Positions 47,215 to 58,267 of a DNA stretch of 64,000 bases are shown here, one piece after another. The stretch lies in NCBI GenBank assembly GCA_029204045.2, contig CM055071.1:18510867-18574866 (forward strand), written 5' to 3'. The DNA comes from Tillandsia leiboldiana (lineage: Eukaryota > Streptophyta > Magnoliopsida > Poales > Bromeliaceae). Numbering within the stretch: position 1 is the stretch's first letter; every line of letters begins with the position of its first letter. A program made the translations under genes and the position numbers. The notes under the pieces were generated by a model. That model was not told the DNA's origin. It did no database searches and saw nothing but the letters and a program-made list of their open reading frames with translations.

Positions 47215-48393
47215 CCGGGCGGCACAGATTCATCCACTCGATGCAAGTGGTTGTCGCTCAATTTGCCTGAAAAATCAGGACTATCCACATAGGGAGCACG
47301 ACCTCTGTCTCTGCTCACACTGAGGCGACGAATAAGGTCCTCCGCAGATAACACATCCATGCTACCGCTGCGCCACTCTGATATAGATGCTGATGCTGCC
47401 ATCGGGGTCCACCCGATCTCTGGCATCTCAGGAACCCGTCATCCTGGAAGGAAATCAGAAGTGCCTCTGCCGGCCGATTTGTCCTCTATCACCCGGCGCC
47501 AAGCGCCAAAATCCAGAACTCGCCTCTGGCGGCAGATCCCTATCCAAAGGATCTGCAGCGCCACGCTCCATACACAATGCCTACTCAAACGAGGCGTCAA
47601 AACCTATAACGGAGGGACTGAAAGAACTGAAAGGTATCCTGGCGCAATCCACTCCCAGCCACATATCCGATGCGCCTCGTCCCTCGAACTTGGAGCGCGC
47701 AGTTCAACAACTGCATAAACTCTCTAGCACATGGAGGCTCTCATTTAATCACACCAACACCACCAACCACGACTCTGCCTCCAAAGGCTCCAAACTCAAT
47801 CTCACGAGTCGGGGTGGTTTATCTGCCGATTCTGGCTCAATAGATCGATCATGTCCCACAGCTCCTCTGCTGTCAACTATCCACCCTGCCTCGGTGCCTC
47901 GGCACTAAACATTGGCACAGAGGGGGTTACTCCGTGCTCCGACCACTGTGTCACCAAGACCAGCTGCTCACTCACTCTGCCGCTGATAAGCCTCTGACAA
48001 TCCTGTCATCTGGGTCCGAAACTCTCTGACCTCAATCCGGGTATCCGGCCCAAAACCAACCGCTCAAGCTCAACTGCTATGACAGGAAGTACACGGGTCA
48101 AAACCCAGCGTCGGGGAGACACAGCTCGCCACGACAAAACTGCAAAACAGCACAAAACAGCGCTCGACCCAATCCAGCGAAAGTCTAAAGCATGTCACCC
48201 GTTCCACAGCATTATGTTGTCTGCAGCCAACATAATCACTTAGGAGAATAAACATGCCAATCACTCTTCCCGTCCCTTGGGAGAGGTATAAAACTCAATC
48301 AGGACTCTCGCTAAAAGTCACGACTCTCACAAAGTCAACCAAGGGTCAAACCACAAGCCTAGGGTTTCTAAGTCCACCACGACCTACAACCTA

Positions 48394-48406
48394 GGCTCTG
48401 ATACCA
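48394..48406 (-). other. Primer binding site of Gyp2-F
   Basis: Minus strand TGGTATCAGAGCC, 7 nt inside the LTR edge at 48414. Confidence 0.9.
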
Positions 48407-49079
48407 CCTAATCTGTCACGCCCCGGGGTCGAAACTGCGACCCGGGCTCGCCAACAGATCCGCCACCTATGCCAAACCCCGCATAGGCGAAGCGTCCTAC
48501 CTGCAAGAAAAGTACTACAGCTAACAGATAACAGAGCTATGAATAAAAACCTGCTGTATAACTAAAATCAAACACTGTACAACTGGAAATAATACAAGAA
48601 CGTCTGCCTCCCAAAGGTGATAATGATACAAAATCCTCATATACAAGCTCTGAATACAACCGGGAGGTATCTCCAATAAATACAACAGTGTACAGTCTCT
48701 CCATACATATCATCCTCACTACATCAGTCTCTCAAAAGAGGAAAAATAAAACAACTAATCTACTGAAGCTCTCCTCTGAAGGGGTACCGCTACTCTCCAA
48801 ACATGGGTAGTGATCTAGCTCGCGACTCCCTCGCCTCGATCATCAACCGCAGAATCAGCAACACCCGCTAAGACTCTGCAAAACAAATAAGAGGAAGGAA
48901 AAAGGAGGGGGAAAACCCCCAAAGGGTGTGAGAACTACACCAAAAAGGGAGTTCTCAGTGGGTAACACCGACGGTCTGCCCACTAAGTCCTCAAGAGACA
49001 AAAACTAACCAAAGAATGGTATGCAACCACTAGCACATGAAGTGCACAATCGACCCAATCGATGGACCAGTAATCACTG

Positions 49080-49735
49080 GCACTACCTGTTATGCCTGCT
49101 ATGCCTGCTATACCTGCCTGCCTGCTATGCCTACTATGCCCGCCATGCCTGCCTGCCTGCTACGCCTGCTTGCCTGCTATGCCTACTATGCCTGCCATGC
49201 CTGCCTGCCTGCCTGCTACGCCTGCCTGCCTGCTATGCCTACTATGCCGGCCATGCCTGCCTGCCTGCCTGCTACGCCTGCCTGCCTGCTACGCCTACCT
49301 GCCTGCTATGCCTACTATGCCTGCCATGCCTGCCTGCCTGCCTGCTACGCCTGCCTGCCTGCTATGCCTACTATGCCGGCCATGCCTGCCTGCCTGCCTG
49401 CTACGCCTGCCTGCCTGCTATGCCTACTATGCCTGCCATGCCTGCCTACCTGCCTGCTACGCCTGCCTGCCTGCTATGCCTACTATGCCTGCCATGCCTG
49501 CTTGCCTTCCTGCTATGCCTGCCTGCCTGCTATGCCTACTATGCCTGCCCTGCCTACCTGCCTGCCTGCCTGCTACGCCTGCCTGCCTGCTATGCCTACT
49601 ATGCCGGCCATGCCTGCCTGCCTGCCTGCTACGCCTGCCTGCCTGCTATGCCTACTATGCCTGCCATGCCTGCCTGCCTGCCTGCTACGCCTGCCTGCCT
49701 GCTATGCCTACTATGCCTGCCATGACCTCGACCTA
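49080..49735 (-). repeat. 56-bp minisatellite built from TGCC units (Gyp2-F LTR)
   Basis: GCTATGCCTACTATGCC recurs at 49124, 49176, 49232, 49305, 49361, 49417, 49473, 49529, 49589, 49645 and 49701, mostly 56 bp apart (one 52, one 60, one 73). Units are themselves made of TGCC/TGCT steps. No stop codon occurs in any plus-strand frame. Because 56 is not a multiple of 3, all frames encode the same Cys/Leu/Pro/Ala/Tyr-rich string, so these are not genes. Confidence 0.92.
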
Positions 49736-49766
49736 GCGCCACTAGTAAAGCTGATACTGCCTGCTG

Positions 49767-49908
49767 TGCCTGCCAAATCGGGTATGCCAGCCTACGCATA
49801 ACACCGATAGGGAATAGGAGTCTCAAGGACTCAAGGGTGCCTGCCAAATCGGGTATGCCAGCCTACGCATAACACCGATAGGGGATAGGAGTCTCAAGGA
49901 CTCAAAGT
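49767..49908 (-). repeat. 71-bp direct duplication (Gyp2-F LTR)
   Basis: TGCCTGCCAAATCGGGTATG... starts at 49767 and again at 49838; the two copies are nearly identical. Confidence 0.85.
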
Positions 49909-51192
49909 CTGAATATTGCGCACTCCGGAGTGGCACTCGAGGGGAGCGACCCACACGAGTAAAATGCCTGAGTAATAAGTATCCAAGGAGAATAAGTCCG
50001 CATGACTGGATCATGACACTGATCTAAATGAAAGTACCATCCACTGAAAGAAACCCAAATCCTCTCCCCGATCTGATGCAACAACAAATGTCCGGTCAAC
50101 CGCCCAAAATCCGCGGTCGCCGCAATACCCTGCCTACACAGCCTGCCTGTCCCGAATCCCAAGTACCTGCCTACCCTATCCCAGCCCCTGCCCTAACCCG
50201 GGCATGATATCCCCTATGTCAAGGTAACTGGAGAAAATGAAATCATGGTTTCTCCTAAGTCAATTCCGGCATGATAGTTCAGCAGAAAAAGGTGGCCTAA
50301 CTAGGTGACCATTCAAGCATGCAAAAGTCCTTTCTTAACAGAATAATTTCAGTGTTCTAATTCTTACAAGATTTACAGTATGCCTTTATTTGAATATCTG
50401 AAGTACTAACCTGCCACAAGCCAAATTATACACATGCTTAAGTCTCCCTATTATACATAAGTATAATATGAATTTAGCCGATTATTACCAAAAGGTTTAA
50501 GCAATAATTCCAAGGATTCCAATCAACTTAACACTTGTAAGAGTTACCCTTTGTTAGTATCTAGTCCTCTAAAGATGCAAGTATCAAGTACAAGTCCTCT
50601 TCTTTTCATTAAGCATGCTATGTTCATTCCACTAGTATACTAGCAACATTACATAGGATTAGCTCCAATATGCCTAGTGGGTTATCACAAATAGGAGGTT
50701 AACAACGGTACCCACCTCGAGCGCTAAAATCCTTGTCCCAAAAGTGAAAACCCGTGCTCACATCAAAAGTCCGCCGCAACACTGTACCAATCTCCAATAA
50801 GGACATACATCACTTTAGTTCTACAATCATCACAAAATCCGCGAGGAAAATGGGTCACAAAGAAACTCGGGAAAACTCAAAATCCACAGAAAAACCAGAG
50901 GCAACTCAAAATACCAAAAATGAAGCCCTACCTGTGAAGAGTCCAATGGCGCAAGAATCACTCGAATCGGAGGTCGGAGTGAGCCGGGGGAGCCTGAACA
51001 CTGCAAAGGGACGAAACGGGTCGTCGGTAAACGAGCGTCGCGCCGCGCCGGAAAATGGCCAACCTCGAAAAAAGTGCTCCTAAAATCCCAGGAATGCTCC
51101 GGAAGGAAGGTCTCTGGTAGAAGAATATTTTTCCTTAAGGTTGCTCTGTGAAAATCTCCACAGAAAAGGGTCAAATGGCCCTCCCAAAACCC

Positions 51193-51202
51193 AATTTATA
51201 GG
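51193..51202 (-). promoter_or_regulatory. Putative TATA box, Gyp2-F LTR
   Basis: Minus strand CCTATAAATT, between GC-rich U3 and a purine/pyrimidine-rich leader. Confidence 0.6.
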
Positions 51203-52141
51203 CAAAAAACCCAATTCCCACTTATCGGATTCGGGCGCTACAGTAGAGCGCCTGAATCCGGAAATCGGGTCGGACGGAGGGTCCGTCCGACCGCCCGGAT
51301 CCATCCGGTGCGGCCACGTGTCCCCCGCACAGCAAACAGCTGTGCGGGGCGACTCAGCGCCTGCCGCGTGGCCAACGGGCGCTGGAGGCGGTGCATGCGC
51401 CCGCCCTGTGTCCGGCCGACACGTGGCCCGCACTCGAGTGCGGGCCATGTGCGGCCGACCAGCCGCACTGGCGCCCTGCACTGGCCCGCACCCCGAGGCA
51501 CCGCTCTGCACGCCCGTAGACCGCGCCTTCGTGAGCCGACGAATCCCCGGGCGACACGTGTCGTGCGCCCGGTCCACCAGTGCCGTGCCTTTTCCCTGGA
51601 CCGCGCCGCGTGCTCCCTCCAATCCGGAAGCGCCACGTGGCCACCCGCGCGGTCCATGCACCGCGGCGCCTCTCCCGTGGACCGAGCAACGTGAGCCGGC
51701 CAATGGTGAGCTGCCACGTGGCACTGGCCGGTCCACGGTTCACCCCCCATGCACCAACAAACCCCCAAAACTTCCGGAAGTCCGTTTTTGGTCATCCGGA
51801 CTCCAAATTGGACAAATAACCAGTCAATTTCAAGCGTTTTTCCGCGCTGAATCCAAATCCGAAGTCCGATTTGCCAAACTCCAACTCTAAAAATTGCCGA
51901 AGGCATCCGGAGAGGTGTTCTTTTGTCCAAACTTCACGCTGAGCCCAATTTCAATATCCATCGCGCGCAAAACCACTTCTAAGCATTCGACGGGGTCATC
52001 TGACTACTCTCGTGATCCACTAAACACTCTGAGTCCATCACTAGTGTCCAATTGGTGCACAAACACCACCGACGCGCCATATAGGCCTCCAGAAGCTGCT
52101 GGTCAACCAGCAATCTCAACGTGGGGATCCAGGTCCTCACA

Positions 52142-53755
52142 TCCTCCCCCACTAAAGAAAGTTTCGTCCTCGAAACTAGCTCAATTCCACCAGGTGTCAC
52201 AAACACCAAGGGCAAGTACTCATCAGCACTGTCTCTAGCTTCCCAAGTCACCTCTCACTCCCCGTGATCACTCCTCGACAACAACAACAACAGCGACAAC
52301 CAGTACGGCATAGCCCGATTGCGCAACCTCTAATCTCACGAGCCAGAATTCGCAATGGGCATCCCTCGTACTCCAAACATTCCTAGATCTCAGATGGAGC
52401 GAGTCAATCACGGGCGAGGGATCCAGAAGCAAAACACTCCTGCTGAGACGCGAAACACCACAGGGGCTCCATCAAAAGCTGGGGGAAACAAAATAACCGC
52501 CAGTGCAACACGCACCAAACCACAACCTGTGTCAACTCAACCAAGGCAACCCTCAGGGACACAACCACAAGCCATGTTTACCTTAACAGTCCCCACAGCG
52601 CCAGCTGTGGAATCATCAAACTCAACCCCAGACAGCTTCCTGCTCCAGATATCCGCCATCACAGTGGCCCTGTCGGGGTAATCCAGAATGCTCAACGATA
52701 ACCCAACGGTAATTCCATAGTCGCTACAGGAGGCATCATTAAAACTCGCAGATCTCTCTCCCAACACTGGAAATGCTAGCATTGGCGCTGGTATCTGTCT
52801 CATCATCCGATTGCCAAGCTCTCCTGGCATTGCCCAGTCCAAGAAGCTCCTTACCTTGACCGTAGATATTGATCTCGACCAGTTCCCAAATAGCATCCAT
52901 ATTGGCCGGATTTTCCACCGCCACCCCTACAGCTCGAACAAAGTGACCCAAGAAGGTATGCTTCTGAAGCTACAACTTGTACCTCAATAACATGGCATAC
53001 AGATTCATCCACACGGCATGGTAGCACCTCCACAAGTGCTCCTCGTGCTCTAAGTCGCTCTGGGAGTAAATCAAAATATCCTCGGGGAACACCACTCCCA
53101 ATCCGCCCAAGTACAACTGGGACAAACCATTCCTCAGAGCCTAAAGTCACAGGGCATTAGTCATTCCATTTGGCCTCACTATGCTCTCATAATGCCCTTA
53201 CCGGATCCTGAATGCCCTTTAGGCAAAGTCCTCGGCTGTCTGATTCCAAGTAAGTACTCGCGTCATACTATAACTGCCGGAGTATGACTCCATCAAAAAG
53301 GTCCTAGATACCACCCGGACCTGTCTCCACTCTAACCATAAAAGGACCCTCACAGTCGTATATCAACGACGTGGCATCACCACCGTACTCGAACGGCGTG
53401 GCATCAGGTCAAACAGACCCCTCGATCCATCAGATCCTGCAACTGCGCCATCAGCTCTCTCCGCTCTACCGGCGATATCCAATGAGGTGCTGTCGAGGGT
53501 GGCGCGGTCCCCCAAACCACGTCAAACACAATCTCTTTCTCCCTAACCGGCAGCATCATCAACAGCTCAGGTGAAATCACACCCAGGATCTCATGGGCAA
53601 TAGAGCTATCCTTGAGTCCCGGTGCCGCCGTAAGCACCTCACACACTGTCGCTCTAACCTGTGTGCTCTAACTATCCCAACCATCAAGCCTTCTCTCGAC
53701 TGCCTCGTAGAAGGTCAAAATACTATCTCCCAGCAGGTGCTGTCCAAAACTCCGA
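52142..53755 (-). pseudogene. Gyp2-F PPT and decayed pol (RT-RNase H)
   Basis: Begins with the polypurine tract (52142-52160, minus CTTTAGTGGGGGAGGA). Minus-strand landmarks, descending: RT N-terminus LPVREKEIVFDVVWGTAP and LMAQLQDLMDRG (53404-53646), palm region with DILIYSQSDLEHEEHL (about 53033-53082, but preceded by a damaged FVVVF-type strand), LGHFVRAVGVAVENPANMDAI (about 52890-52960), and RNase H tail DRATVMADIWSRK (about 52632-52680). This copy keeps more readable RT than Gyp1 but is split over several frames. No integrase between RNase H and the PPT. Confidence 0.75.
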
Positions 53756-54105
53756 GAGGAAAATGGGTCACAAAGAAGCTCGGGAAAACTCAAAATCCAC
53801 ATAAAAACTAGAGGCAACTCAAAATACCAAAAATGAAGCCCTACCTGTGAAGAGTCCAATGGCGCAAGAATCACTCGAATCGGAGGTCGGAGTGAGCCGG
53901 GGGAGCCTGAACACTGTGAAGGGACGAAACGGGTCGTCGGTGAACGAGCGTCGCGCCGCGCCGGAAAATGGCCAACCTCGAAAACCGTGCTCCTAAATTC
54001 CCAGGAATGCTCAGCAAGGAAGGTCTCTGGTAGAAGAATATTTTTCCTTAAGGTTACTCTGTGAAAATCTCCACAGAAAAGGGTCAAATGGCCCTCCCAA
54101 AACCC

Positions 54106-54115
54106 AATTTATAGG
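54106..54115 (-). promoter_or_regulatory. Putative TATA box, truncated Gyp2-F LTR
   Basis: Minus strand CCTATAAATT; the TRIM-like insertion lies about 85 bp upstream of it in element sense. Confidence 0.5.
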
Positions 54116-54200
54116 CAAAAAACCCAATTCCCACTTATCGGATTCGGGCGCTACAGTAGAGCGCTTGAATCCGGAAATCGGGTCGAACGGAGGGTCCGTC

Positions 54201-54666
54201 TATAACGACCCGGCCCACTAGCAACAATAACTCGTTGGGCCCAAACCACAGCCCAAAATGCTTAAGCCCAGTTTGCAAACTCTGATTTCAAAAAAAAAAA
54301 AAAAAAAAAAATTTTACCGGATTTTTAAAACTCGGGGCGTGACAGATTACATTTGGTATCAGAGCCAATAACCAGCCGGAAGTGTGTGATAAGTCTCGGC
54401 TGAGCCTGGGTCTAGATGACAGGGCTAGCGAGACGAGTCGCACATCGCCTGGTGATCTTGGGCTTGTGTGTGTTTGGGCTGACGAGGACGTCAGGCCTAA
54501 ACGGGGGGAGTCTGTGACGCCCCCAATAGTCCCACATCGGATGTGGATGGATTTATGATTGGGTTTATATGAGACTTGGACACTAGTAATAATAACTGGG
54601 CTTAAGCATTTTGGGCTGTGGTTTGGGCCCAACAAGTTATTATTGCTAGTGGGCCGGGTCGTTACA
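54201..54666 (+). mobile_element. TRIM-like element with target duplication CCGTC
   Basis: 466 bp flanked by CCGTC (54196-54200 and 54667-54671); the uninterrupted target is seen at about 51275. Contains an LTR-type terminus GGGGCGTGACA (to 54344), primer site TGGTATCAGAGCC (54354-54366), internal GACGAGGACGTC (54481-54492), polypurine tract AACGGGGGGAG (54500-54510) and a 154-bp 3' LTR TGTGACGCCC ... GTCGTTACA (54513-54666). No coding capacity. The left end (54202-54273) is an inverted copy of the right end rather than a normal 5' LTR, followed by an A run of about 22. No 5S rRNA motif, so not Cassandra. Confidence 0.75.
54513..54666 (+). repeat. 3' LTR of the TRIM-like element
   Basis: 154 bp from TGTGACGCCC to CGTTACA. 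It contains AGTCCCACATCGG (54528-54540), a motif I associate with plant TRIM LTRs. Its last 73 bp are repeated inverted at 54201-54273 with about three mismatches. Confidence 0.7.
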
Positions 54667-55525
54667 CCGTCCGACCGCCCGGATCCATCCGGTGCGGCCA
54701 CGTGTCCCCCGCACAGCAAACAGCTGTGCGGGGCGACTCAGCGCCTGCCGCGTGGCCAACGGGCTCTGGAGGCTGTGCATGCGCCCGCCCTGTGTCCGGC
54801 CGACACGTGGCCCGCACTCGAGTGCGGGCCATGTGCGGCCGACCAGCCGCACTGGCGCCCTGCACCGGCCCGCGCCCCGAGGCACCGCTCCGCGCGCCCG
54901 TAGACCGCGCCTTCGTGAGCCGACGAATCCCCGGGCGACACGTGTCGTGCGCCTGGTCCACCAGTGCCGCGCCTTTTCCCTGGACCGCGCCGCGTGCTCC
55001 CTCCAATCCGGAAGCGCCACGTGGCCACCCGCGCGGTCCATGCACCGCGGCGCCTCTCCCGTGGACCGAGCAACGTGAGCCGGCCAATGGTGAGATGCCA
55101 CGTGGCACTGGCCGGTCCACGGTTCACCCCCCATGCACCAACAAACCCCCAAAACTTCCGGAAGTCCGTTTTTGGTCATCCGGACTCCAAATTGGACAAA
55201 TAACCAGTCGATTTCAAGCGTTTTTCCGCGCTGAATCCAAATCCGAAGTCCGATTTGCCAAACTCCAACTCTAAAAATTGTCGAAGGCATCCGGAGAGGT
55301 GTTCTTTTGTCCAAACTTCGCGCTGAGCCCAATTTCAATATCCATCGCGCGCAAAACCACTTCTAAGCATTCGACGGGGTCATCTGACTACTCTCGTGAT
55401 CCACTAAACACTCTGAGTCCATCACTAGTGTCCAATTGGTGCACAAACACCACCGACGCGCCATATAGGCCTCCAGAAGCTGCTGGTCAACCAGCAATCT
55501 CAACGTGGGGATCCAGGTCCTCACA

Positions 55526-55968
55526 TATTGGATTCCTTTCCTTATTGGATGATTGTGTGGGTATGCTTCGGGTCGCCTTGTTGAGGTTGGCACCATGATG
55601 TGGTTTGGTGCGTGTTGCACTAGTGGTTATTTCCGTTTTCCCCCAGCCTTTTATTGGAGCCCTTGGGTATTTCACGTCTCAGCTCAGGAGTGATGTGTTT
55701 TTCCTCGCCCGTGTTTTGCTTGCCCCTTTGAGATCTGTGATTGTTGGAGTGCGAGGGATGCCCGTTGTATTTTCTGGCTCAAGAGATGAGAGAATTGCAC
55801 ATCGGGCCATGCCGTACTTGTTGTTGTTGTTGTTGAGGAGTAATCACGGGGAGCGAATCGTGTTTCGGGAGCTGGAGGCGTATTGATGGATACCTACCCG
55901 TGGGATTTGTGGCTCTTGATGGACTTGATCTAGTTTCGAGGACGAAACTTTCTTTTAGTGGGGGAGAG
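55526..55968 (+). mobile_element. Gyp4-K internal region, 3' end with polypurine tract
   Basis: Plus-strand gypsy internal tail similar to the inverse of 15541-16010 (Gyp1-B). It ends in TTTTAGTGGGGGAGAG (about 55953-55968) just before the LTR. No domain visible. It joins abruptly to the Gyp2-F LTR end at 55525. Confidence 0.65.
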
Positions 55969-58267
55969 TGTGAGGTCCCGAAATCCCCCGCGTAGGGTTT
56001 GCTGGTTGTTGGGCAGCTTTTTGTGGCCGTTGGGGGTGTTTGTGCGCTTGTCGGGCCCGAGAAATGGATTTGTGTTGCAATTTGGGATTTAGTTGCATCA
56101 CTGGAGGCCTGCGTGGTGTGTCGGTGGTGTTTGCGCGCAATTTGGACACAAGTGTTGGACTTCGGGCTTAAAAAGGGATCCCGTGGAAAATTTGGAGGAC
56201 CCGTCGAGTGTTTGGAGGTGGTTTCGCGCGACGCGGGTGTCAAATTTGGACTCCGGGCGAAGTTTGGATAAAAGATTTCCTCTCCGGTTGCCTTCGGAAA
56301 TTTTTAGAGTTGGAAATTGGCAAATCGGATTTTTGGAATGGACCCGGCGCGAAAATCGGATCAAGTTGGCTTTTCGGGGGCAATCGGCAATTTTCCGGAT
56401 GAGAATTTGGAGAATCGGACATCGTTTTTGGATTCAGCGCGCGAAATCGCTAAGAATGGACTATTTACTTGTTTGTTTTGAAGCCCGGTTGTGTTGCGCA
56501 TTTTTCGAGGCATCGCGACACGTTTCCCGTGGCGAGGCGAGGCACGAAAATCGAGGCAGTGGCGCGCGGATCGAGGCGGCATACGGCGGGGCAGCGCGCG
56601 TCAGAGCGCTTCGGCGCAGGTCGCGCGGGGGCCGCCACATGGCGGGCCCCCGTTGGCGCCCGCGCGGGCGCGGGGTCACGCGCCGTGTGGCGTGCGCGTG
56701 TCCCGCGCCTTGGGGGTGGCGCGGTGTAACGCGCCCGTGTAGCGGGCGCGTTACCACGCGCCACGTGGCGCGCTGGGCGCGTGCGTGGACCCGGCGCACG
56801 CGCCCGGCTGCGTGGACCAGCGGCTGGAGGCTCCTGGTTGGCCGGTGCGCCGTGGACCGGTGCACCGTGGACCACCCTTCTCCCTACCCTCTCTTTTCTT
56901 CTTCTTCTTTCTCCCCCGCACACCGTTTTCTCCTCCTTTTTCTTTTCTTTCTTCTCCGAGAGCGAGAGGGTGTGGGGGAGGAGTTTGGGTGAGGTGTGGC
57001 GGTGCGTCGTGGACCTCGTGGAGCGCGCGAGGTGTTCCAACGGAGCAGTTGGGCAGCGCGGCGCAGTCGGGTAGATCCCGTGTGCTAATTTTGCGGTGTT
57101 TTTGGCACAGTTTGGAGCGTTCTTTTGGACAGTAAATTGACCCTCTTGCTCTTATCTGTGTTAGGGATCATGTTACTGCACCGTTTTGCGTGCGGTCTCC
57201 GACGCCGTGCACCGTTTTGCGTGCGGACTCTGTTTTGCGTGCAATTTTCGGCACCGTGCTCCGATATGCGTGCGGTCCCCGACACCGTGCACCATTTTGG
57301 TGCGGATTCCGTTTTGCATGCGGTTTTCGGCACCGTGCTCCGATTTGCGTGCGGTCCCCGACGCCGTGCAACATTTTGCGTGCGAACTCCGTTTGGCGTG
57401 CGGGTTCCGGCACCATGCTCCATTTTGCGTGCGGTCCCTGACGCCGTGCACCGTTTTGCGTGCGGACTCCGTTTTGCGTGCGGTTTCTGGCACCGTGCTC
57501 CGATTTGCGTGCGGTCCCCGACGCCGTGCACCGTTTTGCGTGCGGACTTTGTTTGGCGTGCGGGTTCCGACACCGTGCTCCGTTTTGCGTGCGGTCCCCG
57601 ACGCCGTGCACCATTTTGCGTGCGGATTCCGTTTTGCGCACGAGTTTCGGCACCGTGCTCCGTTTTGCGTGCGGATCGCGTGGAGGCCAATTGCAAGTGT
57701 CTACGAGCAATTGGTGACAAATCGAGGTGGGTGGCCTTATCTCCAAGTTTTATGGACTGTACAGTAATTCTACTGATGTAGGAATATGCATGATAGTTTA
57801 TTTACTTGTGTAGCATGCTAGATTGTAGGAATTGTTATTCCTTTTATCATCTGTTAATATAGTTATCTTGGAACTTGACCTAGCACCCCCGTCATATGTT
57901 GCATGTGTAACCAGACCAGTAGAAAACCCTCACTTGGGCTAGGGTTATTTATGTTTAGACACCCACACTGTTTTTCTATTCCTGGACATAGTGTTATCCT
58001 CGTCCGGGTAGTGGGCCGAGAGGTCGGGACTTTCTTTTAGTGTGGGATGCATTTGCACTCGTGCTTGGGAGCAGAGTGGAGTCTGGTAGTGTAGTGGGTT
58101 GCTTATCTGTGCCGGAAGCCGTTTGGGTAAACGATAGTCCCGGGAGGTCTTGTATCCCTGTTGTGCTGTCGTGGGAGGGAGCCGTTGAGCAGACGGTAGT
58201 CCCGGGCCGTCGAGTATCTTCCGGTCAGTGTTGTTGGGAACCGTTGTGGTTGACGGTGGTCCCAGGT
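55969..58267 (+). repeat. Gyp4-K 3' LTR, interrupted by Sire-G
   Basis: Starts TGTGAGGTCCCGAAATCCCC after the PPT. 2.3 kb are present before Sire-G begins at 58268; no CGTGACA end is reached. U3 is extremely GC-rich (56560-56860) with one CACGTG at about 56761. A CT-rich run (56878-56960) and an 80-bp minisatellite (57176-57690) follow. The terminal part (58040-58267) resembles R/U5 of Gyp1-I (CTCGTGC...GGAGTCTGGTAG). I could not identify a clear TATA box. Frames through the GC-rich part are not genes. Confidence 0.7.
57176..57690 (+). repeat. 80-bp minisatellite (Gyp4-K LTR)
   Basis: The CACCGTGCTCCG step recurs with its GTGCT at 57256, 57335, 57415, 57495, 57575 and 57655, a period of 79-80 bp over about 6.4 units. 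Each unit contains three TTTTGCGTGCGG-type subrepeats. Stops are absent on several frames of both strands, giving long spurious frames. Confidence 0.9.

Larger units (their letters stand above)
46938..48413 (-). mobile_element. Gyp2-F internal region, 5' part
   Basis: Gypsy internal sequence on the minus strand, a diverged homologue of Gyp1 (compare 17250-18991), cut at 46937 by Sire-D. Carries a protease remnant at 47020-47214 (HGLKADLLPRALEVH, with the DTG region decayed just as in Gyp1) and the primer site at 48394-48406. The gag zone 47220-48390 has no recognisable domain. Confidence 0.75.
48414..52141 (-). repeat. Complete LTR of Gyp2-F
   Basis: 3728 bp, element sense TGTGAGGACCTGG ... 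GGGGCGTGACA. A primer site lies on one side and a polypurine tract on the other, so internal sequence flanks it on both sides. Contains the 56-bp minisatellite (49080-49735), a 71-bp direct duplication (49767-49908), TATA (51193-51202) and a GC-rich U3 with five CACGTG G-boxes (51315, 51420, 51554, 51634, 51715) and a 24-bp perfect palindrome (51424-51447). Confidence 0.88.
53756..55525 (-). repeat. Second Gyp2-F LTR, 5' half only, with TRIM inside
   Basis: Matches the U3-side half of 48414-52141 (from about 50845 onward) at high identity and ends with the complete terminus (element sense TGTGAGGACCTGG, 55525). Its inner edge is fused directly to RT sequence at about 53755, so the R/U5 half, primer site, gag and protease were deleted together. 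A 466-bp insertion interrupts it at 54201-54666. TATA at 54106-54115; G-boxes and the 24-bp palindrome (54808-54831) are repeated here. Confidence 0.8.

Noticed and set aside
49021..49801. Long Cys/Leu/Ala/Tyr-rich frames (214-254 codons) on the plus strand
   Set aside because: They are the three frames of the 56-bp minisatellite inside a gypsy LTR; no codon signal, and identical themes in all frames.
54345..54512. Possible Cassandra TRIM (5S rRNA-bearing)
   Set aside because: No 5S rRNA internal promoter boxes are recognisable in the internal part or LTR.
57085..57781. Overlapping frames of 190-218 codons on both strands
   Set aside because: Produced by the stop-free 80-bp minisatellite of the Gyp4-K LTR.
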